Assembly: GCA_019683625.1 (NCBI GenBank)
Contig: JADGHY010000030.1
Span: forward strand, 1 to 13,811
From: Thermoflavifilum sp.
GTDB taxonomy: Bacteria > Bacteroidota > Bacteroidia > Chitinophagales > Chitinophagaceae
DNA length: 13,811 nt
Direction of reading: 5' to 3'
Part shown: piece by piece, positions 1 to 7,389 of the stretch
Layout: each line of letters begins with the position of its first letter
Position numbering within the stretch: the first letter of the stretch is position 1
Position numbers and translations under genes: made by a program
Notes under the pieces: generated by a model
What the model was told of the DNA's origin: nothing
The model's database searches: none
What the model saw: only the letters and a program-made list of their open reading frames with translations

Positions 1-402
1 AAAATGTTTCGCCGCAACTACGGTTTATATGCCGCACCTTTTGCAGATATAATCTATGATTATTTTCTGGCAAATGACGAGCATATTTTCAATGAGCAAA
101 CGTTGCAGACGTTTGCTCAGCACACCTATCAAACCTTGCGCGCCTATAGCCAATGGTGGCCGAAGCACTTTCAACATGTATTCGGATACATGGAAATGCA
201 AAACTGGCTGTGGAATTACCGGACAGAAACAGGATTATTTCGCAGCCTGGAAAATCTGGTCAGGCGTTTTCATTTGGCACAGGGTATTCAGCCTGCCCGG
301 GAGGACTTTCATACCCATTATGCGGCTTTGCTTAGGTGTTACCAGGATTTCTTTCCAGCTGTTCAGGCGTATGTCAAAAATTTTCAGGAGCATCGGTCGT
401 GA
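1..402 (+). CDS. Acyl-carrier-protein phosphodiesterase (AcpH/DUF479 family), 5'-truncated
   Basis: The reading frame is open from base 1, so the gene starts outside the window; only about the last 133 residues are seen. The family (ACP_PD, PF04336) hydrolyses the phosphodiester bond that joins 4'-phosphopantetheine to acyl carrier protein, converting holo-ACP to apo-ACP in the cytoplasm. The visible part matches the C-terminal two-thirds: an R-NYGLYA-PFADIIYDYFLA segment near the fragment's start (family form RxxYGxYAGVxxDxxYDHFLA) and a later M-xx-NWLWNY-TETGLFRSLENLVRR stretch (family form M-xx-NWLxSY-xxEGIxxxLxxMSRR). The metal-binding N-terminal aspartates and histidine of the family would lie upstream, so catalytic completeness cannot be judged. 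The stop codon (400-402) lies just before the promoter box of the next gene. The family call is firm; that ACP is the substrate is inferred from homology. Confidence 0.85.
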   Translation, partial: KMFRRNYGLYAAPFADIIYDYFLANDEHIFNEQTLQTFAQHTYQTLRAYSQWWPKHFQHVFGYMEMQNWLWNYRTETGLFRSLENLVRRFHLAQGIQPAREDFHTHYAALLRCYQDFFPAVQAYVKNFQEHRS

Positions 403-407
403 ACATT

Positions 408-415
408 TATATTTG
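408..415 (+). promoter_or_regulatory. Candidate -7 promoter box for the DUF2911 gene
   Basis: TATATTTG matches the Bacteroidota -7 consensus TAnnTTTG exactly. It begins six bases after the upstream stop codon and lies 33 nt before the ATG at 449. A clear -33 TTTG box at the usual distance is not visible (the nearest T-rich stretch, TTTTC, is slightly too far upstream), so the call rests on the -7 match and its position. Confidence 0.5.
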
Positions 416-448
416 TTTTTGATTCATTCACCTGAAAAAGCTCATGTT

Positions 449-1027
449 ATGAAAAAAGTCCTTCTCCTCGTGTGCATACTTGCTTGTTGCACCGGGTGGG
501 TGCAAAAAACTTATGCCCAGCAAGACCAGGTAAAATTTCCTCCCTTGGATGTGAGTCCGATGGACATGTCATACTATCCACCCAATTATCCGGCAGCCAA
601 ATTGCGTGGCAATGCCGGACAGCTCATCATGCGGGTAATTTATAGCCGGCCCCAGAAAAAAGGCCGCACAATTTTTGGCGGATTGGAGCCTTTTGGGAAA
701 GTAGATCGTTTAGGGGCCAATGAAGCCGATGAGCTCGATGTCTTTTCACCGGTGAGCATCGGCGGCAAAACCTTACAACCCGGCCGGTATACTTTTTATG
801 CCATTTTCCAACCCGATAAATGGACTTTTATCATCAATTCGGAAACGGATACCTGGGGCGCTTTTGGCTATGATCCGAAAAAAGATATCGTGCGGGTGGA
901 TGTGCCGGTGCAACACCTGAGCGAGCCCGTTGAAGCCCTGAGCATGGTTTTTCAGAAAACCGATCAGGGAGCAGATCTGGTGATTGGCTGGGATACCACA
1001 ATGGTGCGTGTGCCCTTCGCATTTTAA
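449..1027 (+). CDS. Secreted DUF2911 family protein
   Basis: A 192-residue protein of unknown function. Residues 1-24 form a signal peptide: MKK, a hydrophobic stretch with cysteines, then a YAQ-Q cleavage site, so it is exported to the periplasm or envelope. The DUF2911 pattern is clear: a PP-D-SP-D-SYYP region after the signal, RVIYSRPQKKGR near residue 65, FG-L-PFGKVDRLGANEADELDV near residue 80, and L-PGRYTFYAI near residue 110. The usual family form WRxGANEAT is changed here to DRLGANEAD. The frame is open well upstream, but the ATG at 449 is chosen because it starts the signal peptide and lies downstream of a -7 box. The gene looks monocistronic: its own promoter overlaps the end of the preceding gene region and a strong terminator follows 23 bases after the stop. 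Family call firm, function unknown. Confidence 0.85.
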   Translation: MKKVLLLVCILACCTGWVQKTYAQQDQVKFPPLDVSPMDMSYYPPNYPAAKLRGNAGQLIMRVIYSRPQKKGRTIFGGLEPFGKVDRLGANEADELDVFSPVSIGGKTLQPGRYTFYAIFQPDKWTFIINSETDTWGAFGYDPKKDIVRVDVPVQHLSEPVEALSMVFQKTDQGADLVIGWDTTMVRVPFAF

Positions 1028-1050
1028 TTGTTCAGGCCAGTAGCTATTTG

Positions 1051-1087
1051 CCCATTCCATACGATATGGAATGGGTTTTTCGTTTTT
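1051..1087 (+). terminator. Rho-independent terminator after the DUF2911 gene
   Basis: A perfect 10-bp inverted repeat (CCCATTCCAT at 1051-1060, ATGGAATGGG at 1066-1075), extendable to 11 bp with a 3-nt CGA loop, is followed directly by TTTTT, CG and TTTTTT. It lies 23 bases after the DUF2911 stop codon. It also shows that an upstream ATG at 1071 in the next gene's frame is not a plausible start. Confidence 0.92.
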
Positions 1088-1096
1088 TAGGGAAAA

Positions 1097-1131
1097 CATG
1101 CGTGAACCAGGATCAAAATGGATCACGTATG
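1097..1131 (+). promoter_or_regulatory. Leader hairpin upstream of the DUF5723-like gene
   Basis: CATGCGTGA (1097-1105) pairs with TCACGTATG (1123-1131), nine base pairs with one G-U wobble. After an A-A mismatch, CCA (1107-1109) pairs with TGG (1119-1121), leaving a 9-nt loop. The structure sits between the upstream terminator and the start codon at 1155, so it would be in the 5' leader or act as a DNA operator. No run of T follows it, so it is not a terminator. No TAnnTTTG box was found in the gap. Role unknown. Confidence 0.4.
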
Positions 1132-1154
1132 GGCATATTCTACACATGCATCCT

Positions 1155-2579
1155 ATGAAAAAAATCATCCTGCTGTGGATGTTTCTGCCAGGCGTATTTC
1201 GCCTGTCGGCCCAGCATTTGTATGGCATCAGGGGCTCGTCGTACGGGGGTAGTTTAAACATGTTGCACAACCCGGCCAGTATTGTCAATACCCCTTTTCC
1301 GTGGGACATTACCCTTTTGGGTTATCAGCAGTTGCAAAGCACCAATGCGGTGTATTTGCTGAATGGCAGTCTGCTCGGTTGGCCCGATACGCTTCACTAT
1401 CGCTATGCCGATGGGCATTTCAAGCGATATGCTCTCGTGCAGGGCGACCTGAATTTGCTAAATCTCCGCTTGGCCCTGGATCGCAGAAGGGCCATAGGAT
1501 TTGGCATAAGCGCACATGCCTATGGTTGGGCACAGACCAGTCCCTTTACCGTGGAAGATACGGTAAACAGCCTACGGAGCTTTCTGAATATTCAACAAGA
1601 AAGAGATTTTACCGGAAAGCTTAGTTCCTCGGGTTGGATAGAATTGCATGCCACCTATGCCCAAACCTGGATCGATAATCCCGTGGCCCGGCTCAATGGT
1701 GGACTCACGATAAAAATCATGCGAGGTATAAGCGGGGCATTTGCACGCATTGATGCCCTGCAGGTGCGGGAAAGAACTCTTCCGCAGGGCAATGTGTACC
1801 AATTTCCCCAGCTCAGCATGAAGTATGGCTATTCCTCCAATTATGATCAACAAGTAGCCAGCAGCACCTATGATTTTTTGAATCATTCGCAGGGAAGCGT
1901 GGCTGCGGATATGGGTGTGGAATATTTGATAAAAAAACAAGAACCCGTGAATTATTATGCACCGGATCCGTATTATGATTATTGGTGGAAAATTGGCATT
2001 AGTGTGCTAGACATTGGCCATAACCGGTTTCGTTATGGGCAGCAAAGCCGCTACGTGAGCCAGGTGCAGAACAATGTAACGGATTCCATAGTGGAGCGCA
2101 AACTCACCGGTATCAATTCCTTAGCACAGTTTAATGATAGCCTGCAAACGCTGGTGGTGCAAATGAATAGCCTCAACGGGATGTTTGCGATCAGCAATCC
2201 CACCCGATTGATTATTGACGTGGATCATCCGCTTCAGGGCCATTTCTCTTTCAATGCTTCCCTGACCATACCGCTTGCAACATTTACCCACGGCGATGCT
2301 GGCATCATCAAAAGCAATGAATGGTTGATGTTTACACCCCGTTGGGAAAAAAAGCGTGTTGGCATATACCTGCCCTTGCAATACACGGTGGCACAACGAT
2401 TCTGGGTAGGCCTGGCCGCTCGGGCAGGGCCCTTACTGGTGGGGATTCACCATATACCAGGACTGTTTTCTTCCCGGCAGCTAACCCAGAGCGGAGGATA
2501 TATTGCCATTACCATCCGGCCCGATCGGCTCGTGCCGGCACATCGGGATAAACGGCTGAATTGCCCGGATTTTAAATGA
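1155..2579 (+). CDS. DUF5723-like outer-membrane beta-barrel protein
   Basis: A 474-residue exported protein. The chosen ATG starts a signal peptide (MKKIILLWMFLPG...LSAQ, cleavage near residue 20). An in-frame ATG at 1071 lies inside the terminator of the preceding gene and is rejected. Directly after the signal comes GIRGSSYGG-x-LNMLHNPASIV, the typical start of Bacteroidota DUF5723-type proteins, in which a G-I-S-Y motif and NPAS precede a run of amphipathic beta strands. Alternating hydrophobic and aromatic strands (for example RLALDRRRAIGFGISAHAYG near residue 110 and WVGLAARAGPLLVGI near the end) fit an outer-membrane barrel. No enzyme motif is seen. It is followed after 10 bases by the TIGR02757 gene and then, 41 bases later, by another secreted protein, so the three are probably co-transcribed. 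The barrel prediction is good; the exact family name is from memory of the N-terminal motif. Confidence 0.72.
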   Translation: MKKIILLWMFLPGVFRLSAQHLYGIRGSSYGGSLNMLHNPASIVNTPFPWDITLLGYQQLQSTNAVYLLNGSLLGWPDTLHYRYADGHFKRYALVQGDLNLLNLRLALDRRRAIGFGISAHAYGWAQTSPFTVEDTVNSLRSFLNIQQERDFTGKLSSSGWIELHATYAQTWIDNPVARLNGGLTIKIMRGISGAFARIDALQVRERTLPQGNVYQFPQLSMKYGYSSNYDQQVASSTYDFLNHSQGSVAADMGVEYLIKKQEPVNYYAPDPYYDYWWKIGISVLDIGHNRFRYGQQSRYVSQVQNNVTDSIVERKLTGINSLAQFNDSLQTLVVQMNSLNGMFAISNPTRLIIDVDHPLQGHFSFNASLTIPLATFTHGDAGIIKSNEWLMFTPRWEKKRVGIYLPLQYTVAQRFWVGLAARAGPLLVGIHHIPGLFSSRQLTQSGGYIAITIRPDRLVPAHRDKRLNCPDFK

Positions 2580-2589
2580 ATCAACGGTT

Positions 2590-3369
2590 ATGCAAAAAGA
2601 TTTACTCGTTGTCAAAAAATTTCTCGACGAAAAACTTTCGTATCACTATAATCCGGATTTCATTGCACAGGATCCGATATCTGTTCCCCACCGCTATTCC
2701 CGACTGCAGGATATTGAAATTGCCGGATTCCTTACTGCGCTGATGGCTTGGGGAAGCCGTACCAGCATCATCAACAGCGCCAATCGCCTGATGCAACTTA
2801 TGGACGATGCGCCTTATACGTTCATTGTCCAACATCAGCCATCTGATCTCAAACGATTTTTATCTTTCTCTCATCGCACTTTTCAACCCACGGATGTATT
2901 GTTTTTTATTTCCTTTTTACAAGCCTATTATCAACATTTTATATCGCTGGAATCGGCTTTTGCTGCGCATCTTAGTCCTGACGATGAAACCGTGGAGCCG
3001 GCGTTGAATGGTTTTTACCGGATGGTATTTTCCGGAGAACATCCCGAGCGAACTCGCAAACATTTGCCGGCACCCTTTCGGGGTTCTTCCTGCAAACGAT
3101 TGAATATGTTTTTGCGCTGGATGGTGCGGCACGATGAACGGGGTATTGATTTTGGCTGCTGGAAACGGATAAAGCCATCTCAGCTTGTATGCCCGATGGA
3201 TGTGCATGTGTCCAGGGTTGCGCGTCGGCTGGGTTTGATCAATACCCAAGCGGTAAATTGGAAAGCTGCAGTCATGCTCACCCAAAAATTGCGTACTTTC
3301 GATGCCAACGATCCCGTGAAATATGATTTTGCTTTGTTTGGCCTTGGCGTAATCGAAAAATGGGTATGA
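2590..3369 (+). CDS. TIGR02757 (DUF2400) family protein
   Basis: A 259-residue soluble protein with no signal peptide, full length for its family, which has no established function to my knowledge. Family landmarks: HRY-x6-EI-GFLTALMAWGSR (residues 34-57), a YTFI segment near 76-79, SCKRLNMFLRWMVR (167-180) and CPMDVHVSRVARRLGL (201-216), then DPVKYDFALFGLGV (241-254). The segment around D204 resembles the VDTHVxRVxxRLG signature around the catalytic aspartate of HhH-GPD base-excision glycosylases. This suggests a remote relation, but it is inference. The gene starts 10 bases after the outer-membrane protein gene and is followed 41 bases later by the DUF6263-like gene on the same strand. Without a visible promoter between them, an operon is likely. 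The functional link to two envelope proteins is not obvious and may be only transcriptional. Confidence 0.85.
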   Translation: MQKDLLVVKKFLDEKLSYHYNPDFIAQDPISVPHRYSRLQDIEIAGFLTALMAWGSRTSIINSANRLMQLMDDAPYTFIVQHQPSDLKRFLSFSHRTFQPTDVLFFISFLQAYYQHFISLESAFAAHLSPDDETVEPALNGFYRMVFSGEHPERTRKHLPAPFRGSSCKRLNMFLRWMVRHDERGIDFGCWKRIKPSQLVCPMDVHVSRVARRLGLINTQAVNWKAAVMLTQKLRTFDANDPVKYDFALFGLGVIEKWV

Positions 3370-3394
3370 TCTTCGCTGATGATCAATAAACGCT

Positions 3395-3411
3395 ATCAAA
3401 AGACTTTGATA
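3395..3411 (+). promoter_or_regulatory. Inverted repeat abutting the DUF6263-like start codon
   Basis: ATCAAA (3395-3400) and TTTGAT (3405-3410) form a 6-bp stem with loop AGAC. A seventh pair would use the A of the ATG at 3411. The repeat fills the position where a ribosome would bind. It is AT-rich and weak as RNA, so any effect on translation is speculative. Confidence 0.25.
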
Positions 3412-4358
3412 TGTTTGATTTGCCCAAAACATTCAGTTTTGTTTTTCTGTTGTGTAATGTACCTCTCGTGTTGTTTGCACAGGGGGTTCAGCTGCAGTAT
3501 GTGTTTCAGCAAGGGAGCACATTTGAACTCAAGGTACAGGACCGTTCGGAAACGTATCTCACGATACAGGATAGCCATCAACGTACTTCCACTCAGGGCA
3601 ACTATACTTTACAATTACGGGTGACAGATGTTTTTCCGGCCACCTCTTCAGCAAGTATTGAAGCAAAATATACCCAGATTTTTCTTACCGCATCTTCTCA
3701 GGATCTCACCAATACCATCAATACCGAAGGCCATGCCCAGGATGCGCTAAATCTGGTTTTCCGCAGGCTCACCGAAAAGCCATTTTATTTTACCATCCAA
3801 AGCAATGGAACCATTCAGGATATTAAAGGCATTGATAGCTTAATAGCCTATGCACTGGAGGCCATACCAGCCCAAACAGCTAAAGCAGACCGGCAGGCTA
3901 TTGTTCAATTTGTGCAGGAGCAATTCAATGCCGATGCTTTTCACAATCAATTCATCAGTCTTTTTCCGCGCTATGCAGATCATGCCGTGCAAGTAGGCGA
4001 TGGATGGACCGATATCATGCAACTTGCAGGCCGGTTGGGTGGAAGCCTTACCACAGCCTGGAAACTGGACTATGGCGATAAATATGGTTTAAAAATATCG
4101 GGACAAGGAAACATGATCAGCAACAAGGCTGCCCTAATTGATTTAGGGGGTGGTATCAAAGGCAATGTGGATGTGCAAGGCAAAACACAATCCTCATATC
4201 TGGTAAGTGCAGCCAATGGCTGGCCCACGCGCAGTGTGCAGCACACCGAAATGAGCGGTGAATATGTATATCGTGCAGCGTATAATAAAAAGATGAAGCA
4301 AGACATTCATATTCCGGTGAGATATGTACACGATTTGCAGTACGAATTAATCCAGTAA
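3411..4358 (+). CDS. Secreted DUF6263-like protein
   Basis: A 315-residue protein with an N-terminal signal peptide (hydrophobic residues about 8-22, FAQ-G cleavage region near 24), so probably periplasmic or surface-located. The mature part begins with a hydrophobic beta pattern (VQLQYVFQQGSTFELKVQDRSETY), reads on into a long beta-rich region, and includes TVQ-like strands and a repeated G-G-I-K-G-N-V-DVQGKTQSSYLV section near residue 245. This layout (signal, L-Y-F-x-G-x-F-E-L-K, a VGDGWTD motif near residue 200, then a second beta half) matches the Bacteroidota DUF6263 group, which has no known activity. I see no catalytic motif or membrane segment beyond the signal. It is the last gene of the likely three-gene operon with the DUF5723-like and TIGR02757 genes. 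The next gene is convergent, and no convincing plus-strand terminator was found after the stop. Confidence 0.6.
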   Translation: MFDLPKTFSFVFLLCNVPLVLFAQGVQLQYVFQQGSTFELKVQDRSETYLTIQDSHQRTSTQGNYTLQLRVTDVFPATSSASIEAKYTQIFLTASSQDLTNTINTEGHAQDALNLVFRRLTEKPFYFTIQSNGTIQDIKGIDSLIAYALEAIPAQTAKADRQAIVQFVQEQFNADAFHNQFISLFPRYADHAVQVGDGWTDIMQLAGRLGGSLTTAWKLDYGDKYGLKISGQGNMISNKAALIDLGGGIKGNVDVQGKTQSSYLVSAANGWPTRSVQHTEMSGEYVYRAAYNKKMKQDIHIPVRYVHDLQYELIQ

Positions 4359-4400
4359 CACCTCAATCGGAATCTTCTTTGGATTGATTTAATCAGGCAT

Positions 4401-4434
4401 AAAAAAGCAGGCAATCGTAAAAGACTACCTGCTT
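4401..4434 (-). terminator. Rho-independent terminator of the efflux operon
   Basis: Read on the minus strand: AAGCAGG (4434-4428), then T-A-G-T-C pairing with two wobbles, a TTTTA loop, and CCTGCTT (4411-4405) running into a T tract (4406-4401). The stem is about 12 bp. It lies 90 bases after the adaptor stop codon. On the plus strand the stem is followed by GGGGTG, so it acts only in the minus direction. It ends the transcript right after the adaptor gene. Confidence 0.85.
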
Positions 4435-4523
4435 GGGGTGCTGAAACAATTGCAATAAGTATCCGTTAAGCACAGACGCCATTTTGTTTTCGCAAAGGAA
4501 TTGCGCAAACGGGTTGCCTGAAT

Positions 4524-5879
4524 TTATTTAGGCGCCGATACTTCGAACAGTTGCTGATGAGGTACCACCTTTACTTTTGTGCTGTCGTTTAACGTTTTGG
4601 ACACGGCGTTATAAGGTGCTGAAACCACCACATCGCCTGCTTTTAAACCGGATTCGATCTGAATATAATTATCGTCCTGAATACCTGTTTTCACTGGGAT
4701 CATTCTCACCAGATTCTGACCGGTTAATTTAAACACGACTTCCTGTTGATCGTTGCTGGTATTGAAGTTGTTGCCTGCATTTTTCCTGGAGGTGGTATTG
4801 CGCAAGGCCACGGCATTGATTGGGACGGCCAGTACATGGTGCCGGGTTTCGGTTTGGATATTCACGCTGGCGCTCATGCCGGGTCGCAACGGGAAGAAGC
4901 GAGGCCTTTTAGGATCAAATAAATCGGCATAACTGCTGCGCAGGATACGGATATGGACGGTGTAGTTGGCCACCTGATCGGCAGAAGAAGATAGGGTGGC
5001 AGCGGTAGAGGTTTGCTGAGCCACCGCCTGGCTTGAGGGAGCCACCTGGGTAACAATACCTTTGAATTTGCGATCATTGTAGGCATCCACTTCAATAATG
5101 GCCGTATCGCCAAGTTGCACTTTAGGGATATCGTTTTCACCTACATCCACCCGCACTTCCATCACATTCATGTCGGCAATGCGCATGATTTCCGTACCCG
5201 CCATCTGCGCAGTACCTACCACGCGTTCACCTTTTTTCACATCCAGCACCGATACGATGCCATCCATCGGGGCCGTAATGGTAGTGCGATAGAGATTATC
5301 CTGTGCTTGTTTGAGATCGGCTTGTGCAGATTGTACGGCAAACTGGGCGCTTTTCACTTGTTGCTGGGCAGCCTCATAGTCGGCAAGTGCAGAATAGTAA
5401 GCACTTTCTGCTTGTTCAAATTCACTTTGTGCAATTACTTTTTGCTGCAGCAATTGTTTGTCGCGGTCGTAGGTATATTTAGCCTGGTCGAGCCGGGCCT
5501 TATAAGAACCCAGAGCAGCCTGTGCATTGGCCAGCTGAGCTTGTGCCTGCTTTAATGTGGCTTCAGAACGTTGCACAATGGAACTGTAAATATCTGCATA
5601 CACCCTGGCTACTACTTGTCCCTTGTGTACAGAATCGCCTTCTGCAACCGGCAAATCAACGATTTCCCCGGAAACATCCGAGCTCACACGGACCTCTGTT
5701 TCCGGATAAATCTTTCCGCTGGCGGTAACCACCTGGGTGATATCCCGATAGGAAGCCGTGTCCACGGCCACTTTCACTGCATCAGTTCCTCCGATAACAC
5801 CTTTTGATTTTAAAATCAGCAACACAATAACGATCACAATCAGCAAGCCGATAATCGTGTATAAGGTTCTTTTTTTCAT
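4524..5879 (-). CDS. Efflux periplasmic adaptor (membrane fusion protein, HlyD/MacA type)
   Basis: A 451-residue adaptor that would bridge an inner-membrane pump and the TolC-type channel encoded just upstream. Order: short cytoplasmic MKKR, one membrane helix (about residues 7-23), then the first half of the lipoyl-like domain (residues 62-94, VRVSSDVSGEIVDLPVAEGD), a long Ala/Gln-rich coiled-coil hairpin (about 95-198), the second lipoyl half (200-235, TITAPMDGIVSVLDVKKGE), a beta-barrel domain (about 238-345, LRPGMSASV) and a membrane-proximal domain (348-440). The membrane anchor instead of a lipobox cysteine is as in MacA, which works with ABC-type MacB pumps; RND adaptors also fit. A low-complexity Gln/Ser/Thr/Ala insertion is seen near 282-302. 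The gene follows tolC by 37 bases. No permease follows; a terminator comes first, so the partner must be encoded elsewhere. Substrate unknown. Confidence 0.92.
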   Translation of the reverse strand: MKKRTLYTIIGLLIVIVIVLLILKSKGVIGGTDAVKVAVDTASYRDITQVVTASGKIYPETEVRVSSDVSGEIVDLPVAEGDSVHKGQVVARVYADIYSSIVQRSEATLKQAQAQLANAQAALGSYKARLDQAKYTYDRDKQLLQQKVIAQSEFEQAESAYYSALADYEAAQQQVKSAQFAVQSAQADLKQAQDNLYRTTITAPMDGIVSVLDVKKGERVVGTAQMAGTEIMRIADMNVMEVRVDVGENDIPKVQLGDTAIIEVDAYNDRKFKGIVTQVAPSSQAVAQQTSTAATLSSSADQVANYTVHIRILRSSYADLFDPKRPRFFPLRPGMSASVNIQTETRHHVLAVPINAVALRNTTSRKNAGNNFNTSNDQQEVVFKLTGQNLVRMIPVKTGIQDDNYIQIESGLKAGDVVVSAPYNAVSKTLNDSTKVKVVPHQQLFEVSAPK

Positions 5880-5916
5880 ATCTCAAATGTTAGTGGTGTT
5901 TTGTGATACGATTCAG

Positions 5917-7362
5917 TTAAAATTGTACATGTAAGGTTTGATAAAATTCCAACACTTTTACTTTGAAGATATAGTTGTATTTGGCGGTAAGCATGTTCAC
6001 GGTTGCCTTGTATAAATTATTTTGGCTGGTCAGGTAATCCACAGCATTGATTAAGCCCAGCTCATAGCGCTGTGTGGCATACGTATAGGCTGTGCGTGCG
6101 GCATCCAGCGCACGCAGGCTGGCCTGGTATTGTTCCCTGGCGCCTTTGGCATCGGCATAGGCCTGAAAAATATCCTGCCTTAAGGTGATTTTATTTTGTT
6201 CGGCAGTAAGTTTTTGATTTAGCAATTCCAGTTGTGCCCGTTTCACATTGGTGCGGGCGGTATATCCGTTGAAGATGGGAATATTCATGCCAATGCCGAT
6301 GGATTGATTGAAATTGTTGTTGAGTTGGCTACCCAACGGACTTCTATACGATCGGTACAAGGGTTCAGTTTGCGGTAAGGAATTCACTTTATATTCATTC
6401 CCATTGATGTTCACGGTGCCGATTTGAACAGGCGGCACCATCACGGTATCGATATGATATTGGGTGAAAGTGCTGGCATAATTGGTTCCCAGGCTTCCTG
6501 AAAGATAAATCGTTGGATAGAGGGCGCCACGTGCTGCAGCCACCTGTTTTTGGTCGGCCAGGATAGTGAGGGAATCGGCTAAGATTTGCGGTTGTATGCC
6601 CACGGCTTGTTCATAAATATCTTCAGCGGTGATGGCATCCAGATTCATCAGCGGAATGGCATCAACATTCAGTTGCGTGTCGATAGCAAAAGGTGCATCG
6701 GCAGGCAAATTCAAAATAGCTTTCATTTGCAGAACAGCCAGGGTAAGATTATTCTCGGCCGTGATGAGTGAAGCCGAGTCTGAAGCCACCTGTGCGCGGA
6801 TATCGGCCAGGTTGCTTTCAGGTAAAGCACCAGCAATGACTTGTTTGCGCGTGTTTTCCAACTGGGCCAGCGACAAATCCAGCTGTTGTTGTGTGGCTTT
6901 TACTTGTTCGGTATTGAGCAGGATTTGCAAATAGGCAGTAGCCACATTCAAGGCCACATCATTTTCCATTTTTCTTTCCAACTGTTGGCTTGCAGCCAGG
7001 GCGTATTTATTAGCCTGAATGGTGTGTGTCTTCTGCAGGCCGCTGAATAAATTCAGGGACATGTTCACATTCCCACCCAAATAATACAATTGCTTATTGA
7101 TAAACTGATTGGTGGTAGGATCAATGGATCGGCCGAAATTAAACCCGTTGTTGATGCCTGCACTCAGAGTAGGCAGTCGGGAAAGCTTGCTCTGCTGAAG
7201 GATCAGCTCATTTAATCGTTTCTGAATTTCTGCCTGTTTGATTTGGATATTATGTTCACGGGCATAATCCACACATCGTTGCAGGGACCATAATTCCTGT
7301 GCAAACACGCTCCCTGCATGCAGGAACAATATCATCAGGCATCCTATACATACATATCGCAT
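5917..7362 (-). CDS. TolC family outer-membrane efflux channel
   Basis: A 481-residue outer-membrane exit duct. The chosen start (ATG at 7362) opens a signal peptide (MRYVCIGCLMILFLHAGSVFAQ-E). Two further in-frame ATGs upstream (7383, 7401) are less likely because 7401 lies within the -7 promoter box, and 7383 lies at about the expected transcription start. Two outer-membrane efflux repeats are seen: the first opens with W-LQRCVDYAREHNIQIKQAE and contains LP-LSAGINNGFNFGRSIDPTTN, a typical Bacteroidota TolC segment; the second contains ALYPTIYLSGSLGTNY and a GIGMNIPIFNGY strand, followed by a long helix pair ending RYELGLINAVDYLTSQNNLYKA. No lipobox is seen, and length is normal. It is first in an operon with the adaptor gene 37 bases downstream. 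A perfect palindrome in the promoter spacer suggests repressor control (inference). Confidence 0.93.
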   Translation of the reverse strand: MRYVCIGCLMILFLHAGSVFAQELWSLQRCVDYAREHNIQIKQAEIQKRLNELILQQSKLSRLPTLSAGINNGFNFGRSIDPTTNQFINKQLYYLGGNVNMSLNLFSGLQKTHTIQANKYALAASQQLERKMENDVALNVATAYLQILLNTEQVKATQQQLDLSLAQLENTRKQVIAGALPESNLADIRAQVASDSASLITAENNLTLAVLQMKAILNLPADAPFAIDTQLNVDAIPLMNLDAITAEDIYEQAVGIQPQILADSLTILADQKQVAAARGALYPTIYLSGSLGTNYASTFTQYHIDTVMVPPVQIGTVNINGNEYKVNSLPQTEPLYRSYRSPLGSQLNNNFNQSIGIGMNIPIFNGYTARTNVKRAQLELLNQKLTAEQNKITLRQDIFQAYADAKGAREQYQASLRALDAARTAYTYATQRYELGLINAVDYLTSQNNLYKATVNMLTAKYNYIFKVKVLEFYQTLHVQF

Positions 7363-7389
7363 AACAGATACAGATAAAGGCATTTTCAG

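Noticed and set aside
56..448. Upstream extension of the DUF2911 reading frame to 56
   Set aside because: It would overlap the acyl-carrier-protein phosphodiesterase gene and place the signal peptide inside the protein.
1071..1154. Longer N-terminus for the DUF5723-like protein starting at 1071
   Set aside because: The ATG is part of the terminator stem of the previous gene, and the extension would bury the signal peptide.
773..1309. 178-codon open frame on the minus strand across the end of the DUF2911 gene and the start of the DUF5723-like gene
   Set aside because: It runs antisense to two well-supported genes and through the terminator, and its translation shows no recognisable domain or signal peptide.
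2917..3432. 171-codon minus-strand frame inside the TIGR02757 gene
   Set aside because: Antisense shadow of a conserved gene, without a recognisable product.
4362..4388. Possible plus-strand terminator after the DUF6263-like gene (TCAATC...GATTGATTTAAT)
   Set aside because: Only a 6-bp AT-rich stem with a 13-nt loop and a broken T tract; too weak to call.
4490..4504. CGCAA-AGGAA-TTGCG inverted repeat downstream of the adaptor gene
   Set aside because: Five-base arms without a T tract or promoter context; expected by chance.
5115..5555. 146-codon plus-strand frame opposite the adaptor gene
   Set aside because: Opposes the repetitive coiled-coil coding region; His/Cys/Leu-rich composition reflects the reverse complement of Ala/Gln codons.
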